Made by a program: the position numbers and the translations under genes
In this document: piece after piece, positions 1-8,449 of the stretch
How the letters are laid out: each line of letters starts with the position of its first letter
Position numbering within the stretch: position 1 is the first letter of the stretch
Origin: Burkholderia anthina
GTDB lineage: Bacteria > Pseudomonadota > Gammaproteobacteria > Burkholderiales > Burkholderiaceae
NCBI RefSeq assembly: GCF_001547525.1
Contig: NZ_LNJP01000003.1
Coordinates: 558,001 to 622,000, forward strand
Direction of reading: 5' to 3'
DNA length: 64,000 nt
Notes under the pieces: model-generated
What the model was told of the DNA's origin: nothing
Seen by the model: only the letters and a program-made list of their open reading frames with translations
The model's database searches: none

Positions 1-601
1 TGCCGATCCGAACCTGCAGCGCGCGCTCGCGGGCATCCGCACCGGCATCGACCAGCAGGTCGCGCTGATCGACGACGTGCTCGACGCGCCGCGCGCGCAA
101 ACGCGCACGCTCGCGCTCGCGCCGCAGCGGTTCGCGGCGCGCGCGCTGCTCGACGACACGCTGGCGCTCGTGCGCTTCGCGCTCGCCGACGCACGCGAGG
201 TCGCGCTCGACGCGACGCTGCCGGACGGCGAGCCGTCGATCGCCGTCGATCGCGAACGCGTCGCGCAGGCGCTCTGGACCCTGCTGACGACAGCCGTCGA
301 GGCCAGCGCCGCGGGCAGCCGCGTCGCGTTCGCCTGCACACGCGACGGCGCGCAGTTCACCGCGCGCGCCACGTGCACCGTGAACGCCGACGTGCTCGTC
401 GATCCCGCGCGGCCGCACGTATTCGAATCGTTCGCGCGGCGCGAGATGCTGCGCGAGCGCGACGCGAAACGCAGCGCGTGGACGCTGGCGCTGTGCCAGC
501 GCGTCGCACTCGCGCACGGCGGCACGTTCGCGCACGACGCGTTCGCCGACGGCGCGCCCGCCACCATCACGTTCTCGATTCCGTGCGAGGCGCCGGTGTA
601 A
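1..601 (+). CDS. Histidine kinase, C-terminal part (cut by window edge), degenerate ATPase domain
   Basis: This open frame runs in from the left edge with no start. The first 30 residues resemble the second helix of a HisKA dimerisation domain, so the phosphoacceptor His would lie outside the window. The rest has the outline of a HATPase_c domain but with poor motifs. The N-box, normally N-L-x-x-N-A, reads TLLTTAVEAS, so both usual Asn residues are missing. An F-box-like FESFAR is present, followed by a G-box with its glycines mostly lost, then the usual closing AHGG. It is either a pseudokinase or a highly divergent kinase. The stop lies 77 bases before the next gene, which has its own promoter-like sequence. 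Confidence 0.6.
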   Translation, partial: ADPNLQRALAGIRTGIDQQVALIDDVLDAPRAQTRTLALAPQRFAARALLDDTLALVRFALADAREVALDATLPDGEPSIAVDRERVAQALWTLLTTAVEASAAGSRVAFACTRDGAQFTARATCTVNADVLVDPARPHVFESFARREMLRERDAKRSAWTLALCQRVALAHGGTFAHDAFADGAPATITFSIPCEAPV

Positions 602-621
602 GCGGTCGGCCGCCCGAAACA

Positions 622-649
622 TTACAACTTCCTTTCCGGGCCCTATACT
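622..649 (+). promoter_or_regulatory. Predicted sigma-70 promoter of the CNNM-family gene
   Basis: TTACAA at 622-627 and TATACT at 644-649 are separated by 16 bases. The -10 lies 29 bases upstream of the TTG start at 679. Prediction from sequence only. Confidence 0.5.
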
Positions 650-678
650 GACGGGCCTGTCATAACCGGAGCGATTCT

Positions 679-2022
679 TTGTTACAGATCTTCGCGCTCA
701 TCGGCGCGTTGTTCCTGGTGGCCCTGAACGGGTTCTTCGTTGCGGCCGAATTCGGCCTCGTCAAACTCCGCGCAACGCGCGTCAAGACCCTCGCCCGCAA
801 GCACGGCCTGCGCGGGCGCATCCTCGGCCTCGTGCACGGCCGGCTCGACGCATATCTTTCCGCGTGCCAGCTCGGCATCACGCTCGCGTCGCTCGGCCTC
901 GGCTGGGTCGGCGAACCTGCGTTCGCGCAACTGATCGGCCCGCTGCTCGACCTGATCGGCGTCGAGTCCGAACGCATCGTGCACCTGATCTCGCTCGTGT
1001 TCGCGTTCTCGCTGATCTCGTTTTTGCACATCGTCGTCGGCGAACTGGCGCCGAAATCGATGGCGATCCGCCAGTCGGAGAAGGTCGGCCTGTGGGTCGC
1101 GCTGCCGCTCTATGCGTTCTACTGGGCGATGTATCCGGCGATCTGGGTGCTCAACACCAGCGCCAACGCGGTGCTGCGGCTCGCGGGGCTGTCGGCCGAC
1201 CACGGCGGCGACGCGCACTATTCGACCGACGAGCTGAAGCTGATCCTGCGCAGCCGCCGCAGCGCGGCCGGCAATGCGGCGCAGCCGGCGCGCGGCACGT
1301 ACAGCAACGACGAGTGGAACACGCTCGCGCATTCGCTCGATTTTTCGTCGATGACCGTGTCGGACCTGATGCGGCCGGCCCATGAAATGATCGGCCTGCG
1401 GCGCGACCTGCCGCTGCCCGACAACATGGAGATCGTCGCGCGGCACCGCTTCAGCCGTTATCCGCTGTTCGAGGATGCGTCGCGCGAACAGGTGAGCGGG
1501 CTGATCCACCTGAAGGACCTGCTGCTCGCGCGTCACGCGGGCGCCGCGCTCGAGGATCTCTCCGACTACGTGCGCCCGGTCCAGTACGTGAAGCCCGATA
1601 CGCCGGCGCTGGAGCTGTTCCGCCGCTTCCGCAAGGGCGCCCCGCACTTCGCGCTGGTCGGCAGCAAGGGCGAGAAGCCGATCGGCTTCCTGACGCTCGA
1701 CAACCTGCTCGGCGCGCTGGTCGGCCAGATCCACGACGAATTCCGCCAGGGCGACGCCGACTGGAGCCGCCTCGACGACGGCACGCTGATGGGCAAGGGC
1801 AGCCTGCCCGTCGTGTCGCTCGAGCAGGCGCTCGGCATCGACATCGACGAAGGCCGCGCGGAGTCGGTCGGCGGCCTCGTGATCCAGGCGCTCAGCGACC
1901 TGCCGACCGAAGGGCAGCGCGTGTCGTTCGACCGCTTCGACATCGTCGTGAAGAAGATGAACGGGCCGCGCATCGTGCTCGTACGCGTCTATCCGAAGAT
2001 CGCGAAGGAGGCCGACGAATGA
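679..2022 (+). CDS. CNNM/CorC-HlyC family (DUF21-CBS) membrane protein
   Basis: A 447-residue protein of the hemolysin-like CNNM/YfjD/TlyC family, linked in other bacteria to Mg2+ or Co2+ transport and not to true haemolysis. Residues 1-200 form the DUF21 membrane domain, with hydrophobic segments and the conserved N-G-F-F-V-A-A-E-F stretch near the start. Two CBS domains follow (about 225-285 and 290-345), with an FSRYPLF motif in the first, and a CorC_HlyC domain closes the protein (about 355-440). Length is normal for the family. The start is TTG because translation from there gives the usual N-terminal membrane helix, and a promoter sits just upstream. Substrate is unknown. Confidence 0.85.
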   Translation: MLQIFALIGALFLVALNGFFVAAEFGLVKLRATRVKTLARKHGLRGRILGLVHGRLDAYLSACQLGITLASLGLGWVGEPAFAQLIGPLLDLIGVESERIVHLISLVFAFSLISFLHIVVGELAPKSMAIRQSEKVGLWVALPLYAFYWAMYPAIWVLNTSANAVLRLAGLSADHGGDAHYSTDELKLILRSRRSAAGNAAQPARGTYSNDEWNTLAHSLDFSSMTVSDLMRPAHEMIGLRRDLPLPDNMEIVARHRFSRYPLFEDASREQVSGLIHLKDLLLARHAGAALEDLSDYVRPVQYVKPDTPALELFRRFRKGAPHFALVGSKGEKPIGFLTLDNLLGALVGQIHDEFRQGDADWSRLDDGTLMGKGSLPVVSLEQALGIDIDEGRAESVGGLVIQALSDLPTEGQRVSFDRFDIVVKKMNGPRIVLVRVYPKIAKEADE

Positions 2023-2044
2023 CGGCCGCGCGTCGCATCGCGCG

Positions 2045-2629
2045 ATGAACGCGCCGCTGCCGCGCTGCTGCGTGATCACGCCGGAACCGGCGTCCGCGTC
2101 GGCGGCCGATCGGGCCGCGTTCCTCGACCGGCTGTCGGCCGTGCTCGCGCGCGGCGAAGCGCTCGTGCAACTGCGTGTCAAATCGCTCGACGCGGCCGCG
2201 TTCGCGTCGCTGGCCGCCGCGGCGCTCGCGCGCTGCGACGCGGCCGGCGCGCACCTGATGCTGAACGGCCCGATCGAGGCAGCCGGCGTGATGCGGCTCG
2301 ACGGCGCCGGCTGGCATCTCGACGGCGCCGCGTTGCGCGCTGTCGCGCAACGGCCGCTGCCGGCCGGACGATGGGTGTCCGCCGCGTGCCACTCACCGGA
2401 AGATCTGCTGCTGGCCGCGCGCGCCGGCGCGGATTTCGTCACGCTGTCGCCGGTGCTGCCCACGTTGAGTCATCCCGGCGCGCCGACGCTCGGCTGGGCG
2501 CAATTCGGCATGCTGGCCGCACAGGCCGCGATGCCCGTGTTCGCGCTCGGCGGCCTGACGCATGCACACCTCGACGACGCGCGCCGTCACGGCGCGTACG
2601 GGATCGCGGGCATTCGCGGGTTCTGGTAA
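2045..2629 (+). CDS. Thiamine phosphate synthase/TenI-like protein
   Basis: A 194-residue TIM-barrel protein of the ThiE/TenI superfamily. Visible motifs are VQLRVK near residue 40 (ThiE: Q-x-R-x-K), GADFVTLSPVLPT near 130 and ALGGL near 170, which form the phosphate and pyrophosphate pocket. The ThiE Mg2+-binding Asp in the N-D pair is replaced by Gly (NGP, near 75), so true thiamine-phosphate synthase activity is doubtful. TenI-type thiazole tautomerase activity, or the accessory domain usually fused to MutT-like hydrolases, is also possible. It begins 22 bases after the CNNM gene and is probably co-transcribed with it. No thi genes are nearby. Confidence 0.7.
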   Translation: MNAPLPRCCVITPEPASASAADRAAFLDRLSAVLARGEALVQLRVKSLDAAAFASLAAAALARCDAAGAHLMLNGPIEAAGVMRLDGAGWHLDGAALRAVAQRPLPAGRWVSAACHSPEDLLLAARAGADFVTLSPVLPTLSHPGAPTLGWAQFGMLAAQAAMPVFALGGLTHAHLDDARRHGAYGIAGIRGFW

Positions 2630-2686
2630 TTCGGCCCCCTCCGGCAGCGCTGCCGGCCCCGCCGCTTCACACGTTCATCGACTCAG

Positions 2687-2716
2687 GCGTTCATGCGTTC
2701 ATGCGTTCATGCGTTC
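2687..2716. repeat. 8-bp tandem repeat at a 3' end
   Basis: The unit GCGTTCAT occurs three times in full and once in part. It overlaps the stop codon of the leftward TreZ-like gene, so copy-number change could alter its C-terminus. Confidence 0.7.
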
Positions 2717-4362
2717 AGGTGCGGACGCATCGCGCGCCATGAACCGTCGTCGATGCGACGCACGTCGTGCGTCAGCGCATAGTGGTTGACGTCGCCGGTC
2801 AGCCACGCGACCAGCGAATACGGCGGCAACTCCCCTTCATCGACCCGGTCGCGCGCGCGCGCCGGCGTCTCGAACACCACCCGCCCGCCCGGCGCGTCGA
2901 ACGGCACCGCATCGGGCGACAGATTCAACGCGATCGTCAACGTCTCGTCGTCGGCAAGCCGCCACGATGCGCACAGCGCGTCGGCATCGCCGTCGCCGTC
3001 CGCCTTCAGCGCATGGGCTTCCTGCGGCCGGCAATCGGACAGCCTGGGCGCGATCAGCTTCGCGCGCACCGCGAGCGCCGACTGCACGAAATGCGCACGA
3101 TCGATGTCGCGCGCGGTTTCGTCGAAGATCAGCGGGATCTGCGGCGTGAGCAGCGACAGCGCGAGCGCGGCCAGGCCGGCCGCCTGCCCGCTGTCGCCCG
3201 GGCCGGTGTCGCGCCAGGCGCCATCGGACAGCACGAGCGACGTCAGCGACAGGCCGCCTTCGGCGGCCATTCCGTCCGCCGATGCGGCCGGCTGGTACGC
3301 CGCGCCGGCCGCGGTCAGCGCGCGGGCGAGCGTGTGAATCGACTGATGCGTGGAAATGCCTTCATGCGCCGACGTGTCGCGCCCCGTGAGCCGGTGCAGC
3401 GCACGCTCGCCGCACCCGTTCCACTGCGCATCGAAATGGGTATCGGCGAGATGCGCCGGATGCCGCTCGCTGCCGAGCACGAGGTGGATCAGCCGGTCGG
3501 CCGGCACGGCGGCGCGCACGCGATCCGCGATCTCGCGCAGCCACGACACGCCGATCCGGTCGGCTTCGCGCAGGCGCAGCCCGTCGCAGCGGTATTCGTC
3601 GATCCAGTACAGCGCGTTGTCGCAGAAGAAATCGCACACTTCCGGATGATCGAGCGCGAGCGGCGCGGCCTGCAACGGATCGTCGCGCGTATGGAAGAAC
3701 GGCCCCGCGTAGTGGCGAAGCGCATCGGTGCCGCTGCCGAAGCGCGCATAGTCGAGCTCGAGCAGCACCGCGAGACCGTAGCCGTGCGCGTCGTCGATCA
3801 GCGCCTTCAACGCGGCCGGGCCGCCTTCGGCCGCGAGCGGCGCGAACGGCAGGCTGTCGTGCGGCGACGCGAGCAACTCCAGCGCGGTCACGCCGAGGCG
3901 CGCGAGCCGCGGCAGGCGGCGGCGCACGCCGTCGAAGCCGCCCACCGCGTGCGGGCGGATCGCATAGAGCGCGATGTCCTCCCACGCGCGCCCGTGCCAG
4001 AACGTATTGCGCCACGTGAACGCGCGCGGATCGACGACCTCGCTCGGGCCGTTGAGCCCTTCGGGTTGCGAGCGCGACGCGGGATCGGGAATCGATACGG
4101 TATCGTCGAGACGATAGCGGTATCGCGCGCCCGCGCCGCAATCGACGAAGACTTCGAACCAGTTCGGGCCGGCACTCGTCATCGGGATGAGCGTCGGGCC
4201 GTAGCCGGTATCGAGTTCGAGCTCGACGTGCGTGCTGCCGGGCGCCCACACGCGGAAATGCGTGCGCGGCGTCGTGCAGAGCGCGCCGCAGGGCTGCGCG
4301 CCAAACGGCAAGCAGTGGATGTAGTGCTGCGCGTACGGATCGTGCGGACAATCGGACATCAT
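2707..4362 (-). CDS. TreZ-like glycoside hydrolase 13 homologue, catalytic residues lost
   Basis: A 551-residue relative of malto-oligosyltrehalose trehalohydrolase. An N-terminal CBM48-like domain (about 30-115, with FRVWAP) is followed by a GH13 barrel. The fold markers remain, including DGLRL, HLVL, FDAQWN and a GH13 C-terminal beta domain. The catalytic sites do not: the region I V-x-N-H is LDYARFG (about 203-209), the nucleophile Asp after DGLRL is Arg (about 265), and the acid/base Glu of HLVLEN is Gly in HLVLGSER (about 297). Hydrolysis is therefore unlikely; a carbohydrate-binding or regulatory role is possible. The start is the ATG with AGGAG six bases upstream; an in-frame upstream start exists at 4413. 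No treY or treS lies nearby. Confidence 0.75.
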   Translation of the reverse strand: MMSDCPHDPYAQHYIHCLPFGAQPCGALCTTPRTHFRVWAPGSTHVELELDTGYGPTLIPMTSAGPNWFEVFVDCGAGARYRYRLDDTVSIPDPASRSQPEGLNGPSEVVDPRAFTWRNTFWHGRAWEDIALYAIRPHAVGGFDGVRRRLPRLARLGVTALELLASPHDSLPFAPLAAEGGPAALKALIDDAHGYGLAVLLELDYARFGSGTDALRHYAGPFFHTRDDPLQAAPLALDHPEVCDFFCDNALYWIDEYRCDGLRLREADRIGVSWLREIADRVRAAVPADRLIHLVLGSERHPAHLADTHFDAQWNGCGERALHRLTGRDTSAHEGISTHQSIHTLARALTAAGAAYQPAASADGMAAEGGLSLTSLVLSDGAWRDTGPGDSGQAAGLAALALSLLTPQIPLIFDETARDIDRAHFVQSALAVRAKLIAPRLSDCRPQEAHALKADGDGDADALCASWRLADDETLTIALNLSPDAVPFDAPGGRVVFETPARARDRVDEGELPPYSLVAWLTGDVNHYALTHDVRRIDDGSWRAMRPHLNA

Positions 4363-4674
4363 GCGCTCCTCGTGCGTACCGAGCGGCATGGCCGCGCCAA
4401 TGGCGCAGCGCATCGGGGCCCGGCATGCGAAGGCCAGGCGGGGGGAGAAACGAGTATGCGCCGGATTTGCCGCCGCGATGCAGCGTGGTCAGACATTTTT
4501 AAATGCGAATCGACCCCGGCAAACCAGCCGTCGTAACCGCCGGCCGGCACGCGCCGGCGAGTCGGGTAGTCGGCATACCGGAATGACCGCTCGCCTTGTT
4601 GCGCCGGCCTCGCGCACATACGCTCTGCGTCACGTTCGCGGACACGTCGTCCGCCCCGACCCGAGCACTCCGCC
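4363..4674. other. Intergenic region between divergent genes
   Basis: About 310 bases separate the TreZ-like gene from the methyltransferase gene. It must hold both promoters, but no sharp -35/-10 pair or known motif was found. A short AT-rich patch lies near 4490-4505. Confidence 0.4.
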
Positions 4675-5382
4675 ATGTCACTTCCCGCCAGCGCCGCGAA
4701 ATTCGATCCATCACGCGCACACGAATATGCCGAGCAATCGCGCATCGCGCTCGCCGGCTACGATGCCTGCCACGAACTCGCCGCGTGCATGCTCGCGTCG
4801 GCGATCGGTGCGGCCGATGCACGGATGCTCGTCGCGGGCGCCGGCGGCACGGGCCAGGAAATCTGCGTCGCGGCCGCGCTGGAACCGGGCTGGCAATTCA
4901 CGGCCGTCGACCCGTCGGCGCCGATGCTCGCGCTCGCGCGCTCGAACGTCGAAGCCGCGGGTTTCGGCGCGCGGACGACGTTCGTCGAGGATGCCGTCGA
5001 CGCGTTGCCCGACGCACCCGCGTTCGACGGCGCGACGCTGATCGGCGTGCTGCATCACGTACCGGGCGACGACGCGAAAGCCGCGCTGCTGCGCGCGATC
5101 GCGCGACGCCTGAAGCCCGGCGCGCCGCTCGTGCTCGCCGGCAACCATCGCCGCTACGCGGATCATCCGCGCCTGCTCGATGCGTGGCAGCAACGCTGGC
5201 GCATGAAGGGCGCCACGCCCGACGCCGTGCGCGCGCAACTCGCGAAGATCCTGCAGGGCGCCGATCCGCCCGCGTCCGAGGAAGCCGTGTTCGCGCTGCT
5301 GCGCGAGGCAGGCTTCGATGCGCCGCTGCGTTTTTTCGCGAGCCTGTTCTGGGGCGCGTGGATCGCGGTGCGGCGCGCGTGA
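4675..5382 (+). CDS. Class I SAM-dependent methyltransferase
   Basis: A 235-residue Rossmann-fold methyltransferase. Motif I is VAGAGGTGQE (about residues 51-60), the acidic residue of motif II is in AVDPS (about 80), and motif IV/post-I is around GATLIGVLHHV (about 120-130). A C-terminal cap with LAGNHR and a closing F-W-G-A-W segment follows. The substrate cannot be inferred; the sequence resembles small-molecule methyltransferases annotated only as methyltransferase domain 12/25 in related genomes. The next gene, a glutathione transferase, follows after 97 bases with its own -10 like element. Confidence 0.8.
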   Translation: MSLPASAAKFDPSRAHEYAEQSRIALAGYDACHELAACMLASAIGAADARMLVAGAGGTGQEICVAAALEPGWQFTAVDPSAPMLALARSNVEAAGFGARTTFVEDAVDALPDAPAFDGATLIGVLHHVPGDDAKAALLRAIARRLKPGAPLVLAGNHRRYADHPRLLDAWQQRWRMKGATPDAVRAQLAKILQGADPPASEEAVFALLREAGFDAPLRFFASLFWGAWIAVRRA

Positions 5383-5445
5383 CGGTTCGACGCGACGTGC
5401 GACGGCACGCATCACGCCATTCGCGAACGCGCCGCCCGCGCTCGG

Positions 5446-5451
5446 TATGAT
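5446..5451 (+). promoter_or_regulatory. Predicted -10 element of the glutathione transferase gene
   Basis: TATGAT preceded by G-G, 28 bases upstream of the ATG at 5480. No strong -35 was seen. Its position argues for the start at 5480 and against the in-frame ATG codons at 5447/5450. Confidence 0.4.
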
Positions 5452-5479
5452 GTCGTTCCCGCCCCCTTCCGGCGTCGAC

Positions 5480-6148
5480 ATGCTCACCGTCCATCACCTG
5501 AACAACTCGCGTTCGCAGCGCGTGCTCTGGCTGCTCGAAGAACTGGATGTGCCGTACGAGATCGTGCGCTACGAACGCGATCCGAAGACGATGCTCGCGC
5601 CGGCCGAATTGCGCGCGATTCATCCGCTCGGCAAGTCGCCCGTCGTGACCGACGACGGGCGCACCTTCGCCGAATCGGGCGCGATCATCGAATACCTGGT
5701 CGCACGCTACGGCGACGGGCGGCTCGCGCCGCCGCCCGGCTCACCCGAGCGCTACGACTACACATACTGGCTGCACTACGCGGAAGGGTCGGCGATGCCG
5801 CCGCTGCTGCTCAAGCTCGTCGCGCTGCGGATCGCGCATGCGCCGATGCCGTTCTTCGCGCGGCCGATCGCGCGCAAGATCGCCGCGACGCTGCAGTCGG
5901 GTTTCGTCGATCCGCAGATCGACCTGCATCTCGGCCACGTCGACGGCGCGCTGGCGCGCACCGGCTGGTTCGTCGGCGACGGCTTCAGCGCGGCCGACAT
6001 CCAGATGAGCTTTCCGCTCGAAGCCGCGACCGCGCGTGGCGGCGGCAGCCGGTATCCCGCGATCGCGCGCTTTCTCGACACGATCCATGCGCGGCCTGCG
6101 TACCGGCGTGCGCTGGAACGCGGCGGCCGGTACGACGTGCTCAGGTAA
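5480..6148 (+). CDS. Glutathione S-transferase family protein
   Basis: A 222-residue cytosolic GST. The thioredoxin-fold N-terminal domain (1-80) opens with the typical LTVHHLNNSRSQRVLWLLEEL, has the cis-Pro segment HPLGKSPV and the gamma-glutamyl-binding E-S-G-A-I motif near 68-72. Ser in NSRSQR is the likely catalytic residue (Ser/beta-like class). The all-alpha domain (90-215) contains the GDGFSAADIQ hydrophobic-staple motif. It probably conjugates glutathione to electrophiles; the true substrate is unknown. Start chosen at the family N-terminus. The gene faces the DUF1345 gene with only six bases between stops. Confidence 0.85.
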   Translation: MLTVHHLNNSRSQRVLWLLEELDVPYEIVRYERDPKTMLAPAELRAIHPLGKSPVVTDDGRTFAESGAIIEYLVARYGDGRLAPPPGSPERYDYTYWLHYAEGSAMPPLLLKLVALRIAHAPMPFFARPIARKIAATLQSGFVDPQIDLHLGHVDGALARTGWFVGDGFSAADIQMSFPLEAATARGGGSRYPAIARFLDTIHARPAYRRALERGGRYDVLR

Positions 6149-6154
6149 CCGGCG

Positions 6155-6808
6155 TCAGCTCAGCAATCCCGCCGCGACGTTGATCGACAAGCCGAGCACG
6201 GCCATGTTGAAGTAGAACGACAGGATCGACTGCGCGAGCACCGAACGGCGCGCGGAACGGTTCGCGAGGGACACGTCGGCCGTCTGCGACGCGACCGCGA
6301 GCGTAAACGCGAAATACAGGAAATCCCAGTAATCGGGCTCGGGGTGCTGGTCCGGGAAACGGAGCGCGCGATCGCTGCTCGGCGAGCCGTAATAGAGCCG
6401 CGCATAGTGCAGCGTGAAGATCGTCGGGATCAGGAACCAGGCGCCGAACAGCGTCGCGCCCGTGATCGCGTAGTGGCTGAGCCCCGCGCTGAAGCCGACG
6501 CTCCTGGCGGTCGCGAGTTCGATCGCGATCGCCGCCACGCTCGCGACGGTGGCGAGGCACACGACGGTCAGCACGGTCGTCGCGTTTTCGTCCTCGCGGA
6601 TCGCGACTTCGCGCACCTTGTGATGATGCGCGGTGACCATGCGCACCCACATCAGCACCAGATACAGCCAGACCGCGCAATCCCAGCCGATCAGCGCGCG
6701 CGCGGTCGGACGCAGCGGAAACGGCAGCACCACCGCGCACAGCACGCCGGCGACGAATGCCGCGACCATGCGCGGCCGGTTGCGTAATACCTGCGGATAA
6801 AACGTCAT
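6155..6808 (-). CDS. DUF1345 family integral membrane protein
   Basis: A 217-residue hydrophobic protein with about five predicted membrane segments (around 12-32, 36-56, 78-98, 112-132 and 188-212). The residues between helices 2 and 3 ([20 protein letters not shown]) and the soluble loop with [12 protein letters not shown] are typical of DUF1345. Function is unknown in the family. It is convergent with the GST gene. The start is the ATG at the first hydrophobic segment. Confidence 0.8.
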   Translation of the reverse strand: MTFYPQVLRNRPRMVAAFVAGVLCAVVLPFPLRPTARALIGWDCAVWLYLVLMWVRMVTAHHHKVREVAIREDENATTVLTVVCLATVASVAAIAIELATARSVGFSAGLSHYAITGATLFGAWFLIPTIFTLHYARLYYGSPSSDRALRFPDQHPEPDYWDFLYFAFTLAVASQTADVSLANRSARRSVLAQSILSFYFNMAVLGLSINVAAGLLS

Positions 6809-6941
6809 CGTGTGATTCCGAAAGCGGATGGAAAGGATTCGGCCGGTGCGCGGGAGAGCCGCCGCGCCGGCAGGTAACGCGCCCCGATTATCCTCATTCC
6901 ATCGTGGCGTGGCGATGGGCGCGAGCGCCTAAGATAAGGGG

Positions 6942-7673
6942 ATGACCGCCACCGCCCTGCTCTGCCGCCATCCCGCGAACACGGCCGGCCGCGACTTCGT
7001 CGTCGGCGACCTGCACGGCTGCGTCGACGTGCTGCGCGCGCTGCTGCACGACGTCCGCTTCGATCCGGCCCGCGACCGGCTGTTTTCGGTCGGCGATCTC
7101 GTCGACCGCGGCCCGGCCTCCGAAACCGCGCTCGACCTGCTCGACCGGCCGTGGTGCCACGTCGTGCGCGGCAATCACGAGGAAGTGCTGAGCCTCGTCG
7201 CGCACGGCAAGCTGCCACTCGACGCGTGGCGCGACATCGGCGGCGACTGGGGGGCCGAGCTGCCGCCGGAGCGGCTGCGCGCGCATGCGGCGCGCGTCGA
7301 CGCGCTGCCGCTCGTGCGCGTGATCGGCGACGGCCCCGCGCGCTTCAACGTGCTGCATGCCGAATTCTTCGGCTCGGATGCGGATCTCGATACGGGCAGT
7401 TATGCGCACGACGTGCGCGAGCGGCTGATCTGGGGGCGCGATCTCGTGCAGGGGCTGGCGGATCCCGGGTGGCAGGCCGGGCTGTCGCTGACGTGCACCG
7501 GGCACACGCCCGTGCGTGCGCCGCAGCGGATCGGCGCCCAATGGTTCATCGACACGGGTGCGTTCGCGCCGGCCGGGCGGCTGACGCTCGCCGAGCCGCG
7601 CACCGGCCGCACGTGGTCGATGACGCAGGCCGAAGCGCGCGAACGCCGCGCAGGCGACTGGCCGCTGCCCTGA
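6942..7673 (+). CDS. PrpA/B-type metallophosphoesterase (Ser/Thr protein phosphatase family)
   Basis: A 243-residue calcineurin-like phosphatase. The three metal-binding signature blocks are intact: GDLHG (about residues 23-27), GDLVDRG (about 52-58) and GNHE (about 77-80). The later His of a GHTP motif (about 188) and an IDTGA segment (about 203) follow. This set is diagnostic for the PP2A-like bacterial group that includes PrpA, PrpB and lambda phosphatase. It may dephosphorylate phosphoproteins or diadenosine polyphosphates. It stands alone and converges on the RES toxin gene across a GC-rich hairpin. Confidence 0.85.
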   Translation: MTATALLCRHPANTAGRDFVVGDLHGCVDVLRALLHDVRFDPARDRLFSVGDLVDRGPASETALDLLDRPWCHVVRGNHEEVLSLVAHGKLPLDAWRDIGGDWGAELPPERLRAHAARVDALPLVRVIGDGPARFNVLHAEFFGSDADLDTGSYAHDVRERLIWGRDLVQGLADPGWQAGLSLTCTGHTPVRAPQRIGAQWFIDTGAFAPAGRLTLAEPRTGRTWSMTQAEARERRAGDWPLP

Positions 7674-7710
7674 CGCGCCGGGCCGCGCAACGGCACACCG
7701 CGCCCAGCCC

Positions 7711-7727
7711 GCCCGGCCAAGCCGGGC
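7711..7727. terminator. GC-rich hairpin between convergent genes
   Basis: GCCCGGC, a three-base loop and GCCGGGC lie between the phosphatase and RES genes. There is no T-tract on either strand, so it is only a candidate bidirectional terminator. Confidence 0.4.
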
Positions 7728-7747
7728 CGGCCCGGGCCAGGCGAACG

Positions 7748-8449
7748 CTAGCCGACCTGATTCAGTTCGAACACCGCATCGACGGCCGAGCCGTTCCAGT
7801 TGTATTCGAGATAGGCCGCATGCTGGCAGTCGCGCAGCAGCGTCGTGCGGAACGCGGCGAGACACTCGCCGCGCGGGTCGCGCACCGACGGATAGAGAAT
7901 CCCCGCGCCGCCTGCATTGCGCACCGCGCGGCCGAATGCCTGCCCGACGCTGTAGTCGGCCGGATCCAGCAACGCGGGATCGCGCTGCGGCCACGTGCGC
8001 ACGTCGGCGACGTCGCCGTGCGCGAACACGGTATAGAGCCGCATCTGCTGGCGCATCGGCGGCTCCTTCGTCGCGGCGAGGAACAGCCCGCTGTGATAGC
8101 GCGTTTCGGCGATCGCCGTGTCGCGCGAGCGGGTGCAGTAGAACACGCCGTAGCTGCCGTCGGAAAAGCGGCTGCCCAGCGGATTCAGGTGCGTGAATGC
8201 GGCCATGATCGGCCCCCAGCCTTGCCCGTAGCGACGCTCGGCGGGCGGCACGAGGTCGAGCGTGCCGACTTCGTTGCGGATGCGGTCGTTGGTCAGCGAT
8301 TCGAGCGCGTAGAGCGCGTCGAAATCGTCCGCCGACGCGACGCGATCGAACAGGTTGATGGCCGGAAAACGGGTGGGAATCACACGATAGGCGGGCGCCC
8401 AGTCGACGGTGGTCGTGGGCCACCGGATCACTTCGGTCGGGATCGTCAC
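7748..8449 (-). CDS. RES-domain toxin of a RES-Xre toxin-antitoxin pair
   Basis: A 233-residue RES-domain protein. Members of this family (MbcT, ParT and others) consume or transfer ADP-ribose from NAD+. The conserved Arg near the start (AYRVIPTRF), the Glu/Thr/Arg block (AETRYHSGLF) and the late Ser-bearing block (GILYPSVRDPRG) can all be seen. The start is a GTG that overlaps the antitoxin stop in GTGA, which indicates translational coupling. Antitoxin-first order is standard for this system. An in-frame reading extends further upstream but is the out-of-frame shadow of the antitoxin gene. Confidence 0.85.
   Translation of the reverse strand: MTIPTEVIRWPTTTVDWAPAYRVIPTRFPAINLFDRVASADDFDALYALESLTNDRIRNEVGTLDLVPPAERRYGQGWGPIMAAFTHLNPLGSRFSDGSYGVFYCTRSRDTAIAETRYHSGLFLAATKEPPMRQQMRLYTVFAHGDVADVRTWPQRDPALLDPADYSVGQAFGRAVRNAGGAGILYPSVRDPRGECLAAFRTTLLRDCQHAAYLEYNWNGSAVDAVFELNQVG

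Noticed and set aside
682..2463. 593-residue frame antisense to the CNNM gene and the TenI-like gene
   Set aside because: It is a shadow of high-GC coding DNA, has no recognisable domain, and covers two well-supported genes.
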